DNA of 64,000 nucleotides from assembly GCF_029846235.1 (NCBI RefSeq), contig NZ_JARVWP010000004.1, positions 310,001 through 374,000 on the forward strand. Direction: 5' to 3'. The position numbers and the translations under genes were made by a program. Origin of the DNA: Bradyrhizobium sp. CER78. Lineage in GTDB: Bacteria; Pseudomonadota; Alphaproteobacteria; Rhizobiales; Xanthobacteraceae. The notes beneath the pieces are model-generated. The model was not told the origin of the DNA. It worked only from the letters and a program-made list of their open reading frames with translations, and searched no databases. Each line of letters opens with the position of its first letter. Within the stretch, counting starts at the first letter, position 1. Positions 50,003 through 60,068 of this stretch are shown here, one piece after another.

Positions 50003-50233
50003 TCAAGGTCGACCGCCTGCACCGCCAACTAGAGAAACCAGAGGTTCAGATCCCCTCACAGGCTTTGCCCAGCCGCGCGTTACGGTGTCCTTATGGCCAC
50101 CAGGCATGAGCCTCCGGGACTGGATCGGGATGAACCCGAGCTCCCGCATGATTGTCGCCAAGCGGCGGCTATTCTGGGTGGTTCTACGGGTCCCTACGAT
50201 ATCCAAGAGCGCGGCCGTGGACATGGCCTCCAT
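50003..50233 (-). pseudogene. relic resembling the C-terminus of a mobile-element primase/helicase
   Basis: The frame encodes STAALLDIVGTRRTTQNSRRLATIMRELGFIPIQSRRL followed by GGHKDTVTRGWAKP. The pattern of a small winged-helix domain after a 'T/S-xx-LLxxVG' start and ending 'RGWxKP' resembles the C-terminal DNA-contact domain of VapE/D5-like primases carried by phages and integrative elements. Nothing upstream of it is intact, so it is a remnant. The match is by pattern only. Confidence 0.45.
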
Positions 50234-50295
50234 ACCCTTTAGAACTCGAACAGGTAGTATTGGACGAGATTTAAGTCCAGCGCGAGGACTGGCAA

Positions 50296-50643
50296 ATGTT
50301 CAAAATCGCGATGGTCCCGGATTGGCCGCGCAATTCAGATGGGGATGTGCTTCGCAGCATGGCGAAGCGCGGATTTGACTTTTCTCTGCCCCACGAAATC
50401 GATTTCAATATCGACTTTCAAGCATGGCCACCGCCCGCTGAAGCTACCCAGCTCCTTCGGTCAAAGTGTCAGGACGTCAAAATCTATGACGAAGGCCAGT
50501 ACGTGCAGCTTAGAATCAATGCGCACGTCACCTATGAATTCGTTATCCGGACCCAAGCCGACTTATCGGAACAAATGAAAGCCTTCGGCGGCGTCTGTGA
50601 GTCATGGGGAGTGTTCTACATGCCATTTAAGCCGGAGGCGTAA
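50296..50643 (+). CDS. RraB-like (RNase E inhibitor) domain protein
   Basis: A 115-residue protein with the RraB fold pattern: DGDVLRSMAKRGFDFSLPHEIDFNIDFQAWPPPAEA, then TYEFVIRTQADLSEQMKAFGGVCESWGV near the C-terminus. Members of this family in proteobacteria are annotated as ribonuclease E inhibitors, but most are unstudied. The GGACTGGCAA sequence before ATG 50296 is a weak ribosome-binding site. It lies at the edge of the AT-rich patch and shares no neighbour with RNA decay genes. Confidence 0.8.
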   Translation: MFKIAMVPDWPRNSDGDVLRSMAKRGFDFSLPHEIDFNIDFQAWPPPAEATQLLRSKCQDVKIYDEGQYVQLRINAHVTYEFVIRTQADLSEQMKAFGGVCESWGVFYMPFKPEA

Positions 50644-50670
50644 GGGCTTGTGGCGTTTGCGCCGTAATGC

Positions 50671-50726
50671 CGCGTTTTCGAGCGAAGCGGGTACCGGTTC
50701 GCGTTAAGAAAACGCGTCAAGACAAG
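50671..50726. repeat. dispersed repeat, family E, partial copy
   Basis: CGCGTTTTCGAGCGAAGCGGGTACCGGTTCGCGTTAAGAAAACGCGTC matches the first half of the family E elements at 11247 and 35820. The GTTCCGATT hairpin half is missing. Confidence 0.75.
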
Positions 50727-50879
50727 GCGCCGGAAGCGCTTTGCGGCGCAAAATAGCCGGGAATCCGGGCCTTCACAGGTGCAAACAATTTACACTAACT
50801 GCAACGGGTTCCGTTCGTGCCCTTCTTTTCGCAGGTCCGGACCGGTACAGTTGTGCCGTTCATTTGAGGAGGATTTCCC

Positions 50880-51233
50880 ATGCAGGACCGGCGCCAGAGC
50901 CCACGCGACAAGGTGTTTTACGGTGCGGTTGCGGAGATCAATGAACGCGGCTCGACGATGGATTGCGTCGTCCGCAACATCAGCGAAGGCGGTGCCTGTG
51001 TCGAATTTGGCGATGCCGCACAGCTGCCCGAAGAGATGAATCTCAGCGTCGCGCGCAAGGGCCGCTCGTTCCTGGCGCGCCTGATCTGGCGCCAGGCCAA
51101 CAAGGTCGGCCTCGCCTTCCGGATCATGACCTCGGACACGCCGGTCAGCGACCTCGACGAGCGGGTCCGCCGCAGCGAGATCAAGAAGCGGCAGCTGCAG
51201 CGGCGCATCAAGGAACTGCTCGGCCAAGGCTAA
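50880..51233 (+). CDS. PilZ-domain protein
   Basis: A 117-residue c-di-GMP effector candidate. The two nucleotide-binding motifs are present: RxxxR as RRQSPR (R5-R9) at the N-terminus and (D/N)xSxxG as RNISEGG. A short C-terminal helix (LDERVRRSEIKKRQLQRRIKELL) follows. GAGGAGGA lies six bases upstream. Single-domain PilZ proteins bind c-di-GMP and act on motility or exopolysaccharide partners; the partner is unknown. Confidence 0.9.
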   Translation: MQDRRQSPRDKVFYGAVAEINERGSTMDCVVRNISEGGACVEFGDAAQLPEEMNLSVARKGRSFLARLIWRQANKVGLAFRIMTSDTPVSDLDERVRRSEIKKRQLQRRIKELLGQG

Positions 51234-51386
51234 CGAGCAAGGCTAACGATCGAGGTTGAGCCCTTTCCGGTGTTCCCCGGCCTCGTTTTCGGTGCACCCG
51301 GAGCGAACATTTCGGGGGTTGCAAAGGTCAGGTTAATCCAGCATCCGATAGGCCCGCCAAGCTGGAACCGAGAGCAACCTCACGAC

Positions 51387-52808
51387 ATGTCGTCCGCGAT
51401 TATTGAGCATCCCGACGGGCTGCCGCAGCCGCAGCGCAATTGGGCCATTCTCACGATCGCGCTCGGCCTCGTGATGGCCGTCGTCGACGGCTCGATCGCC
51501 AATGTCGCGCTGCCGACCATTGCCCGGGATCTTAACGCCAGTCCCGCCTTCTCGATCTGGATCGTCAACGGCTATCAGCTGGCGATCACGATCTCGCTGC
51601 TGCCGCTGGCCTCGCTCGGCGAGATCATCGGCTATCGCCGAGTCTATTTGGCGGGCTTGCTGCTGTTCACGCTGGCGTCGCTGTTCTGCGCGCTGTCGCA
51701 TACGCTGCCGCTGCTGACGATCGCCCGCATCCTGCAAGGGTTCGGTGCCGCCGGCATCCTCAGCGTCAACTCCGCGCTGGTCCGCTTCATCTATCCGCAT
51801 TCGCTGCTCGGCCGCGGCATCGGCGTCAACGCGCTGGTCGTCGCGATCTCGGCTGCGGCCGGCCCGACCATCGCCTCGTTCATCCTGGCAGTCGGCACCT
51901 GGCCCTATCTGTTCGCCATCAACGTCCCGCTCGGCATCGTCACGCTGGCGCTGGGCTGGCGCTTCCTGCCGCACACCAGGCCCGCCGTGCACGCCTTTGA
52001 CTGGCTGAGCGCCGGCATGAGCGCGATCGCGTTCGGGTTCGGCATCAGCGCGATCGACAGCGCCGGCCATGGCGAGGCGCTCTATGTCTGCGCCCTGGAA
52101 TTCGCCATCGCCGTGGTCGCCTCGCATCTGCTGTACCGGCGACAGCTGAATCTGCCATCGCCGCTGCTGCCGGTCGACCTGTTGCGGATCCCGATCTTCG
52201 CGCTCTCGATCGGCACCTCGATCGCCTCGTTCTGCGGCCAGATGCTGGCCTTCGTCGCGATGCCGTTCTACCTCGAAAACCATTTCGGCTATTCGGCGGT
52301 GCAGATCGGCCTCCTGATCACGCCGTGGCCGATCGCGGTCGCCTTTGCCGCGCCGATCGCGGGCTGGCTGGTCGAGCGCTATCCGGCCGGCCTGCTCGGC
52401 GGCATCGGCCTGCTGCTGTTCGCGCTGGGATTGGGCACGCTGGCGTTCATGCCTGCCAATGCCGCGCCAATCGACGTGATCTGGCGCATGGCGCTCGCCG
52501 GTGCCGGCTTCGGCCTGTTCCAGACCCCGAACAACCGCACCATGATCGCGGCCGCCCCGCGCGAGCGCTCGGGCGGCGCCAGCGGCATGCTGGGCACCGC
52601 GCGCCTGCTCGGACAGACCATCGGCGCCGCCTTGGTGGCGATGCTGCTGGCGCGCTATCCGGCCGACGGCACCAGGATCTCGCTGATGGTCGGCGTCGGC
52701 TTTGCCGTCGTCGGCGCCGTGCTCAGCACGCTGCGGCTGTCCTCCGCCGGCAGCCGCGGCGCCGAGCGGGTGCGGGTCCAGGAGGGGCAGCGTTTGAAGG
52801 GCGAGTGA
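51387..52808 (+). CDS. DHA2-family MFS drug exporter
   Basis: A 473-residue MFS protein with about 14 spans. DHA2 marks: the N-terminal motif VMAVVDGSIANVALPTIARDLNASPAFSIWIVNGYQLAITISLLPLASLGEIIGYRRVYLAG (motif D1 and A), GFGAAGILSVNSALVRFIYP and the conserved C-terminal ASGMLGTARLLGQTIGAALVAML. It probably exports a hydrophobic cation or antibiotic. ATG 51387 is chosen; the frame is open upstream for another 39 codons. No adjacent regulator is seen. Confidence 0.9.
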   Translation: MSSAIIEHPDGLPQPQRNWAILTIALGLVMAVVDGSIANVALPTIARDLNASPAFSIWIVNGYQLAITISLLPLASLGEIIGYRRVYLAGLLLFTLASLFCALSHTLPLLTIARILQGFGAAGILSVNSALVRFIYPHSLLGRGIGVNALVVAISAAAGPTIASFILAVGTWPYLFAINVPLGIVTLALGWRFLPHTRPAVHAFDWLSAGMSAIAFGFGISAIDSAGHGEALYVCALEFAIAVVASHLLYRRQLNLPSPLLPVDLLRIPIFALSIGTSIASFCGQMLAFVAMPFYLENHFGYSAVQIGLLITPWPIAVAFAAPIAGWLVERYPAGLLGGIGLLLFALGLGTLAFMPANAAPIDVIWRMALAGAGFGLFQTPNNRTMIAAAPRERSGGASGMLGTARLLGQTIGAALVAMLLARYPADGTRISLMVGVGFAVVGAVLSTLRLSSAGSRGAERVRVQEGQRLKGE

Positions 52809-52916
52809 GGCGCGATCCGTCGGGCAACAATCCGTAATACGATGGGGCGCGACGGTCCCCGGAACAGCCCCTTCCCCGCTGGTTCGAGCTTGGTAGCGAG
52901 CCACAGGTACGCAGCG

Positions 52917-53354
52917 ATGCAGAACTTCAATCGAAGCGAGTATGCGCAGCTCAAGAATTTCTTTTCGTTCTACGTTGAACGATACATGCCGATGGAATCT
53001 TTGCCGCCGGAGAAGCATCCTCTGGCTGTCTTGGAGGCGATCGAAAAGAAGAGTCCCCGACTGGCCTTCCAGGGGTTGCGTCAAGCGATTAATGATTGTG
53101 TGGAGCGATCCTCGTCTTTTGATCCAGCTGAAGTTGCAAATTTGGATGCCGAGCTGATCAGCCGCGGGATCATCACGCTCTCCGAATTGCGCAAACGCTA
53201 CTCGCGAGGTTACGCCAATATCCTCAAGCGAGGGAGGATCAAGAACGATACCGAGTTCTATTTGCTTCAGAACGTCATCAATGATCCGACCGAAAAATCC
53301 CCTGACGAACTTGAACTGCTTGCAAAGCTGCTGTCCGATTATGAGGGAGCTTAA
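52917..53354 (+). CDS. hypothetical protein
   Basis: A 145-residue soluble protein with a helical composition (MQNFNRSEYAQLKNFFSFYVERYMPMESLPPEKHPL, then FQGLRQAINDCVE and a C-terminal ELELLAKLLSDYEG). No family recognised and no signal peptide. Codon use is more AT-rich than in its neighbours, so it may have been acquired. ATG 52917 is the first at the conserved-looking region; the frame opens at 52842. Confidence 0.65.
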   Translation: MQNFNRSEYAQLKNFFSFYVERYMPMESLPPEKHPLAVLEAIEKKSPRLAFQGLRQAINDCVERSSSFDPAEVANLDAELISRGIITLSELRKRYSRGYANILKRGRIKNDTEFYLLQNVINDPTEKSPDELELLAKLLSDYEGA

Positions 53355-53415
53355 GCAGCGGCTCAGCTAGACTAAAGCCTGATGAGATTAGGTTGAGCTG
53401 GAACGGCGTCGAAGG

Positions 53416-53544
53416 TTCACCTCTCCCTTGGGAGAGGTCGATTTGCGCAGCAAATCGGGTGAGGGGTTGCGGTCCATCGAGAGAGCAAGAGCCCTCACCC
53501 GGATTGCTTCGCAATCCGACCTCTCCCCAACGGGGAGAGGTGAA
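53416..53544. repeat. dispersed palindromic repeat, family G
   Basis: TTCACCTCTCCCTTGGGAGAGGTCGATTTGCGCAGCAAATCGGGTGAGGG on the left, GAGCCCTCACCCGGATTGCTTCGCAATCCGACCTCTCCCC on the right. Nested hairpins of the same type as the element at 43619. It lies in the gap between convergent hypothetical and clpA genes. Confidence 0.85.
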
Positions 53545-53623
53545 GCAAGACGGCGCCGAGCCAATTCAACCAAAAACTCATCCCAGTTTAGCTGCCTGTA
53601 CTCCGGCCGTACGATCGCAAACA

Positions 53624-53651
53624 AAAAGGCCGGCTGTTAAGCCGGCCTTTT
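53624..53651 (-). terminator. bidirectional-looking terminator after clpA
   Basis: AAAAGGCCGGC/GCCGGCCTTTT with a TGTTAA loop, 11-bp perfect stem, A-tract and T-tract on both sides. It begins 20 bases after the clpA stop. Confidence 0.9.
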
Positions 53652-53671
53652 CAATTCATAGCGCTTTCGCC

Positions 53672-56080
<2,409 letters not shown>

Positions 56081-56339
56081 TCGCGTCCTCTATGGCCCCC
56101 GGCCATCATGATCGCCATTACCGGGTCAGGCAATAACAACCTTCGTGATCGCCATTGATATAGTTACGACGGATCGTGGCGAAAGACCGGTCCCGCGGTG
56201 ATGGTTTTCTTCTAAATTTCGGGCGCTCGAACGTCGCCCGGCCGCGCCCGTGGTCATACGGGAACGCGGTTCGCCACCGTCACAAAACGCGATGCAAGAC
56301 CCGTTCCGCTCCCCGCGGCAGGTCACTCGTTCCCGCCGA

Positions 56340-56672
56340 CTACTTCTTTTCCATCACACATTGCAGTGGATGCTGATGCTTGCGCGCGAAGTCCATGACT
56401 TGTGTCACTTTGGTCTCGGCGATCTCATAGGTAAACACGCCGCACTCACCGATCCCGTGATGGTGAACGTGCAGCATGATCGTGGTCGCGGCCTCGGCGT
56501 CCTTGTTGAAGAATCGTTCCAGCACGTGAACGACGAACTCCATCGGCGTGTAGTCGTCGTTCAGGATCAGGACGCGATACAGGTTCGGGCGCTTGGTCTT
56601 CGGCTTGACCTTGGTGATGACCGAGGTCGACGGGCCGCTGCCCGCGCCATTGCGGTTGTCGTCATTGCTCAT
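56340..56672 (-). CDS. clpS: ClpS adaptor for N-degron substrates
   Basis: A 110-residue adaptor that delivers N-degron proteins to ClpAP. The core is [30 protein letters not shown], with the conserved [10 protein letters not shown] substrate pocket, then [49 protein letters not shown] 56672 ([12 protein letters not shown]) is chosen; an alternative start at 56753 adds 27 proline-rich residues. No Shine-Dalgarno is obvious for either. It is upstream of clpA in the same direction, as in most alphaproteobacteria. Confidence 0.96.
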   Translation of the reverse strand: MSNDDNRNGAGSGPSTSVITKVKPKTKRPNLYRVLILNDDYTPMEFVVHVLERFFNKDAEAATTIMLHVHHHGIGECGVFTYEIAETKVTQVMDFARKHQHPLQCVMEKK

Positions 56673-57181
56673 TTTCGGCACCGGCGCGGCGGGCACCGCC
56701 GGCATGGACGAAACCGGCTCGAAGATCGGGACTGTCAACGTGGGTCGCAACATGGCTCAGGCGTTCGAATTCCCCAAGGGAGACCGGCGGAAACCGGATG
56801 GCGATTGGCTGGGTGGTCGCGATTGCCGCAGGACTGATCGCGGAACCCCAGCAATGCTTTCCAGATTGCCGCTCCCGGTCCGATCCGGCGGCCGGATCGG
56901 TCTCCCGAATATGGGCCTCACGACGCCCTGCCGCAAGCGCAGACCCGCCGTAGCCCACCGGTCCGATTCCCGGCGCGGCAACCCTCGGAAGGTTAATCAT
57001 TTCTGCCTGATTTGACAAAGGATCGGGGCAGCCAATTTAGAGGGCATTGAGGATAGCGCGTGCTTTTGCCCTGCTTTTGACCGCCACCGGCGCCCCCGTG
57101 CGGGTTTGCCCGACCCGATTCATCATCTGTTTAGCTGCGCGCGTAGACATGGCCGCGCATTCCACTTCGACGAGAGCGCCA
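56673..57181. other. gap between clpS and the pilus-type gene
   Basis: About 500 bases with no certain gene. The first 80 bases could be the N-terminal extension of ClpS. The region must hold divergent promoters for clpS and the TadG-like gene; no clear promoter motif was picked. Confidence 0.4.
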
Positions 57182-59137
57182 ATGCTTGGTTCAACCATTT
57201 CCAATCGCGTCCGCGCGGCCGCCCGCCGGTTTTCCGGGTCAAGGAGCGGCAACGTCGCGGTGATGTTCACCTTCGCGATGCTGCCGATCCTCGCCTTCGT
57301 GGGGGCCGCAATCGACTATACCCGCGCCAACAGCGCCCGCTCCTCGATGCAGGCGGCGCTCGATTCCACCGCGCTGATGCTGTCCAAGGACCTGACCATG
57401 GGCAACATCACGGCCGCGCAGATCCCGAGCAAGGCCCAGTCCTATTTCAATGGCCTCTACACCAACAAGGACGGCCAGGGCCTTGCGGTCTCGGCCACCT
57501 ATACGACCCCGACCTCGAGCGCGGCGGCGACCATCCTGCTGAGCGGGTCCGGCTTCGTCAAATCCGATTTCATGCAGCTTGCCGGCTTTCCGAAGCTGAA
57601 TTTCAGCAGCTCGACCACGACCACTTGGGGCAACGCCAAGATGCGCGTCGCCCTCGCCCTCGACAACACGGGATCGATGGCCGACAACGGCAAGATTGTC
57701 GCGCTGCGAAACGCGGTGGCCGGATCCGGCGGCCTGATCGACCAGCTCAGCGCGCTGAGCAAGAACAACGGCGACGTCTACATCTCCGTCATCCCGTTCG
57801 CCAAGGACGTCAATGTCGGCTCCAGCAACTACGGCCAGAGCTGGATCGATTGGACCGACTGGCTCAATCCGCCCACCACCCAGCCCAACAACGGACAGAG
57901 TGTCGCGACGCTTCCCATCAACTGGCATGCCGTGGGACCTGGTGCGAGATGCCCGTTCACCAACACCACTGGCAACACCAATGGCGCCGCGAACGGTGGC
58001 TTCGTTTGTAAAACAGGTCCCACGGCAAGCGACAGTTCGACCACGTCATGGATCCCGTCGACGACTGTCACAGTGAACGGCGCATCCGTCAAAAACCCAA
58101 TTTGCCCGACCGCCGATACCAACACCCAGACAAAGTACAACGGCTGCTGGAGCAGCGAACCAACCGGCCTCCAGGAGAAATTCTGCAGCGGAAGCTCGAA
58201 CTGCAGCTGCCCAAAGAACGCCTCTGGCTCCAGCGTCTCGGGTTGCACTTGCAGCGGCACCGGCAGCGGCAAGTACTGTACCGGATGGACCTATGTTCAC
58301 AACTGGACACAGCCTGGGCCTAACGACCTGACGGACAATCCGAACCAACCCAGGGTTTCCGCCATCGTCGGTTTCAAGGATAACAGCAATACCCCGAACA
58401 AGGACCACGTCTGGACCCCCAACGCTGTGGGGGTCGCAAATGACTGGCGCCAGCCCTCCACCAACCCGATCAGCACCTGGACCGGCTGCGTCGCAGACCG
58501 CACCCAGCCGAACGATGCGACGGGCGCGCTGCCGGTGTCGTCGGACGTTACGACGCTGTTTCCGGCCAACGAGTATTTCGACACCTGGGGTGGCAACGCC
58601 TTTTGCAGCAGCAGCGCATCTCCACCGCTCGAGCCGGTCATTCCGCTAAGCTACAATTGGAGTGCGCTCAAGACCGCCGTCAATGCGATGCAGCCGACCG
58701 GCGGCACCGACCAGTCGATCGGATTGGCCGTGGCGTGGCAGTCCCTTCTGGTGGGCGGTCCGCTGAACACACCGGCCGAGGACTCCAACACCACCTACAA
58801 CCGGGTCATCATCCTGCTGTCCGACGGTTTGAATACCCAAGACCGCTGGCCCGATTACGGCGACGGCAGCTCGCAGGCCTCGGGCAATCCGATCGACGCC
58901 CGGCAGACCCTGCAGTGCCAAAATCTGCAAGCGGCGAAGGACGCCAATGGCGCGCCGATGTACACCATCTACACGATCCAAGTGAACACGAGTTCGCCCG
59001 CCGATCCGACCTCGACCGTCCTGAAGAACTGCGCCAGCAGCCCCGACAAATTCTTCATGCTGACCAGTTCGACCCAGATCGTGACGACCTTCAACACGAT
59101 CGGCACGGCCCTCAGCAAGCTGCGACTGGCGAAGTAA
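57182..59137 (+). CDS. TadG-like pilus-assembly/VWA protein with cysteine-rich insert
   Basis: A 651-residue protein with one N-terminal membrane span typical of TadE/F/G (SGNVAVMFTFAMLPILAFVGAAIDYTRANSARSSMQAALDSTAL) and a split VWA domain. MIDAS elements are DNTGSM (metal motif start), a later TGGTDQSIGLA and ILLSDGLNTQDRW. Between them about 260 residues are inserted, including a cysteine cluster (about ten Cys, with CWS, CSGSSNCSC and GCTC) that could form a disulfide-rich knob. ATG 57182 (MLGSTISNRV) is preferred; ATG 57149 is an alternative. It is likely exposed on the outer face of the inner membrane or the cell surface. Confidence 0.85.
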   Translation: MLGSTISNRVRAAARRFSGSRSGNVAVMFTFAMLPILAFVGAAIDYTRANSARSSMQAALDSTALMLSKDLTMGNITAAQIPSKAQSYFNGLYTNKDGQGLAVSATYTTPTSSAAATILLSGSGFVKSDFMQLAGFPKLNFSSSTTTTWGNAKMRVALALDNTGSMADNGKIVALRNAVAGSGGLIDQLSALSKNNGDVYISVIPFAKDVNVGSSNYGQSWIDWTDWLNPPTTQPNNGQSVATLPINWHAVGPGARCPFTNTTGNTNGAANGGFVCKTGPTASDSSTTSWIPSTTVTVNGASVKNPICPTADTNTQTKYNGCWSSEPTGLQEKFCSGSSNCSCPKNASGSSVSGCTCSGTGSGKYCTGWTYVHNWTQPGPNDLTDNPNQPRVSAIVGFKDNSNTPNKDHVWTPNAVGVANDWRQPSTNPISTWTGCVADRTQPNDATGALPVSSDVTTLFPANEYFDTWGGNAFCSSSASPPLEPVIPLSYNWSALKTAVNAMQPTGGTDQSIGLAVAWQSLLVGGPLNTPAEDSNTTYNRVIILLSDGLNTQDRWPDYGDGSSQASGNPIDARQTLQCQNLQAAKDANGAPMYTIYTIQVNTSSPADPTSTVLKNCASSPDKFFMLTSSTQIVTTFNTIGTALSKLRLAK

Positions 59138-59159
59138 CCGCCCGCCTCCCGCCCAACAA

Positions 59160-59188
59160 AAAAGCCCGGCCGAAACGGCCGGGCTTTT
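59160..59188 (+). terminator. rho-independent terminator after the TadG-like gene
   Basis: AAAAGCCCGGCCG, loop AAA, CGGCCGGGCTTTT: a perfect 13-base stem with poly-T, 22 bases beyond the stop. Confidence 0.92.
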
Positions 59189-59204
59189 CGTTTGGCTTGG
59201 TCAA

Positions 59205-59250
59205 AGCATGATCCGAAAAGTGCGAAGCGGTTTTCCGAAAAGATCGTGCT
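59205..59250. repeat. dispersed repeat, family D
   Basis: AGCATGATCCGAAAAGTGCGAAGCGG and TTTTCCGAAAAGATCGTGCT. Closely matches the copies at 11114 and 34474. Confidence 0.85.
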
Positions 59251-59310
59251 CAAACAAGGAGCTAAAGCGCGATAACGATTCAATCGAATCTTATCGGGCT
59301 TGAGCAGCGC

Positions 59311-59646
59311 TTACTGAGCGGGCGCGAACTTGGAGACCAGACCCTCATAGGGCTTGAAGGTCTGCTTGGCGCAGTCGCTGTACAGGCCGGCGATCTTCTG
59401 CGATTCCGCGACGAAGGTCTCGTAGGAGGAGCGCAGGTATTCGGTCTGCGCCTCGAGCGCCTTGTCCAGCGACTTCACGCCCGACAGCTTCTCGACGAAC
59501 GACTTGGTGTCCTCAAACGACTTCTTGGCGTAGTCGCCGTAAGCGGTGGCGATCGCCTGGACGCCGCTCTGCAGGTTGTTCGCAGACGCGGTGACCGACT
59601 CGAAATGCTCTTTACCGTAGTTCTGAATGTCTTCGATCTTGACCAT
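59311..59646 (-). CDS. phasin-family protein
   Basis: A 111-residue helical protein starting MVKIEDIQNYGKEHFESVTASANNL. The Phasin_2 core (QAIATAYGDYAKKSFEDTKSFVEKLSGVKSLDKALEAQTEYLRSSYETFVAESQKIAGLYSDCAKQTFKPYE) coats polyhydroxyalkanoate granules. AAGGA lies about five bases before ATG 59646. The gene is preceded by a palindrome of PhaR type and is divergent from the carboxypeptidase. PHA synthesis is common in Bradyrhizobium, but no other PHA gene lies in this window. Confidence 0.93.
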   Translation of the reverse strand: MVKIEDIQNYGKEHFESVTASANNLQSGVQAIATAYGDYAKKSFEDTKSFVEKLSGVKSLDKALEAQTEYLRSSYETFVAESQKIAGLYSDCAKQTFKPYEGLVSKFAPAQ

Positions 59647-59725
59647 GGATTGGAATTCCTTTTCCCAGACTTGAAGGCGCAAATTCCCATTGCCGGGAAG
59701 CTCCCGGCCCCCTGACTTGATTAGA

Positions 59726-59772
59726 ATACCGCATCGCACAATAAAGTCAACAAATATTGTGCAACGCACAAT
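59726..59772 (-). promoter_or_regulatory. PhaR-type operator of the phasin gene
   Basis: ATTGTGCAACGCACAAT at 59756-59772 is a perfect palindrome with 7-base arms, and ATACCGCATCGCACAAT at 59726-59742 shares one half. The spacing and TTGTGC/GCACAA form match the TGC-type sites bound by PhaR, the PHA-responsive repressor of phasin genes. The pair begins about 80 bases upstream of the phasin start. Confidence 0.7.
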
Positions 59773-60068
59773 CAGACAGCGCGAATCCGAGGCATTTGCG
59801 CTAAACCCCGGGGGACTACGCAACGGTTGCTTAATCTTTTGGAAACTCGGTCCGCCTAACCTGATTCCCGGACTTTGTTCGCCTTCCGACGGGCAGCCTT
59901 GAAAGCTGTTTGTGAACAACACCTTAGCTAGAAGAGCGACCTGAGCCGCCACGAGGGCCGATGGTTCTGCCCGAAGTGGTCTGTTGCGCAGGCAAGGATC
60001 GACGGCCGCCGGGCACAATTTCGCCTCACGGGCCAGTGATCTAGATAGAAATTGGGACGGGGAAGTAG

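Noticed and set aside
50035..50062. Possible tRNA 3' end or attachment site (GAGGTTCAGATCCCCTC)
   Set aside because: It resembles a T-arm, but the loop lacks the invariant A58 and no other tRNA arm or anticodon can be placed; no matching direct repeat was found at the other edge of the patch.
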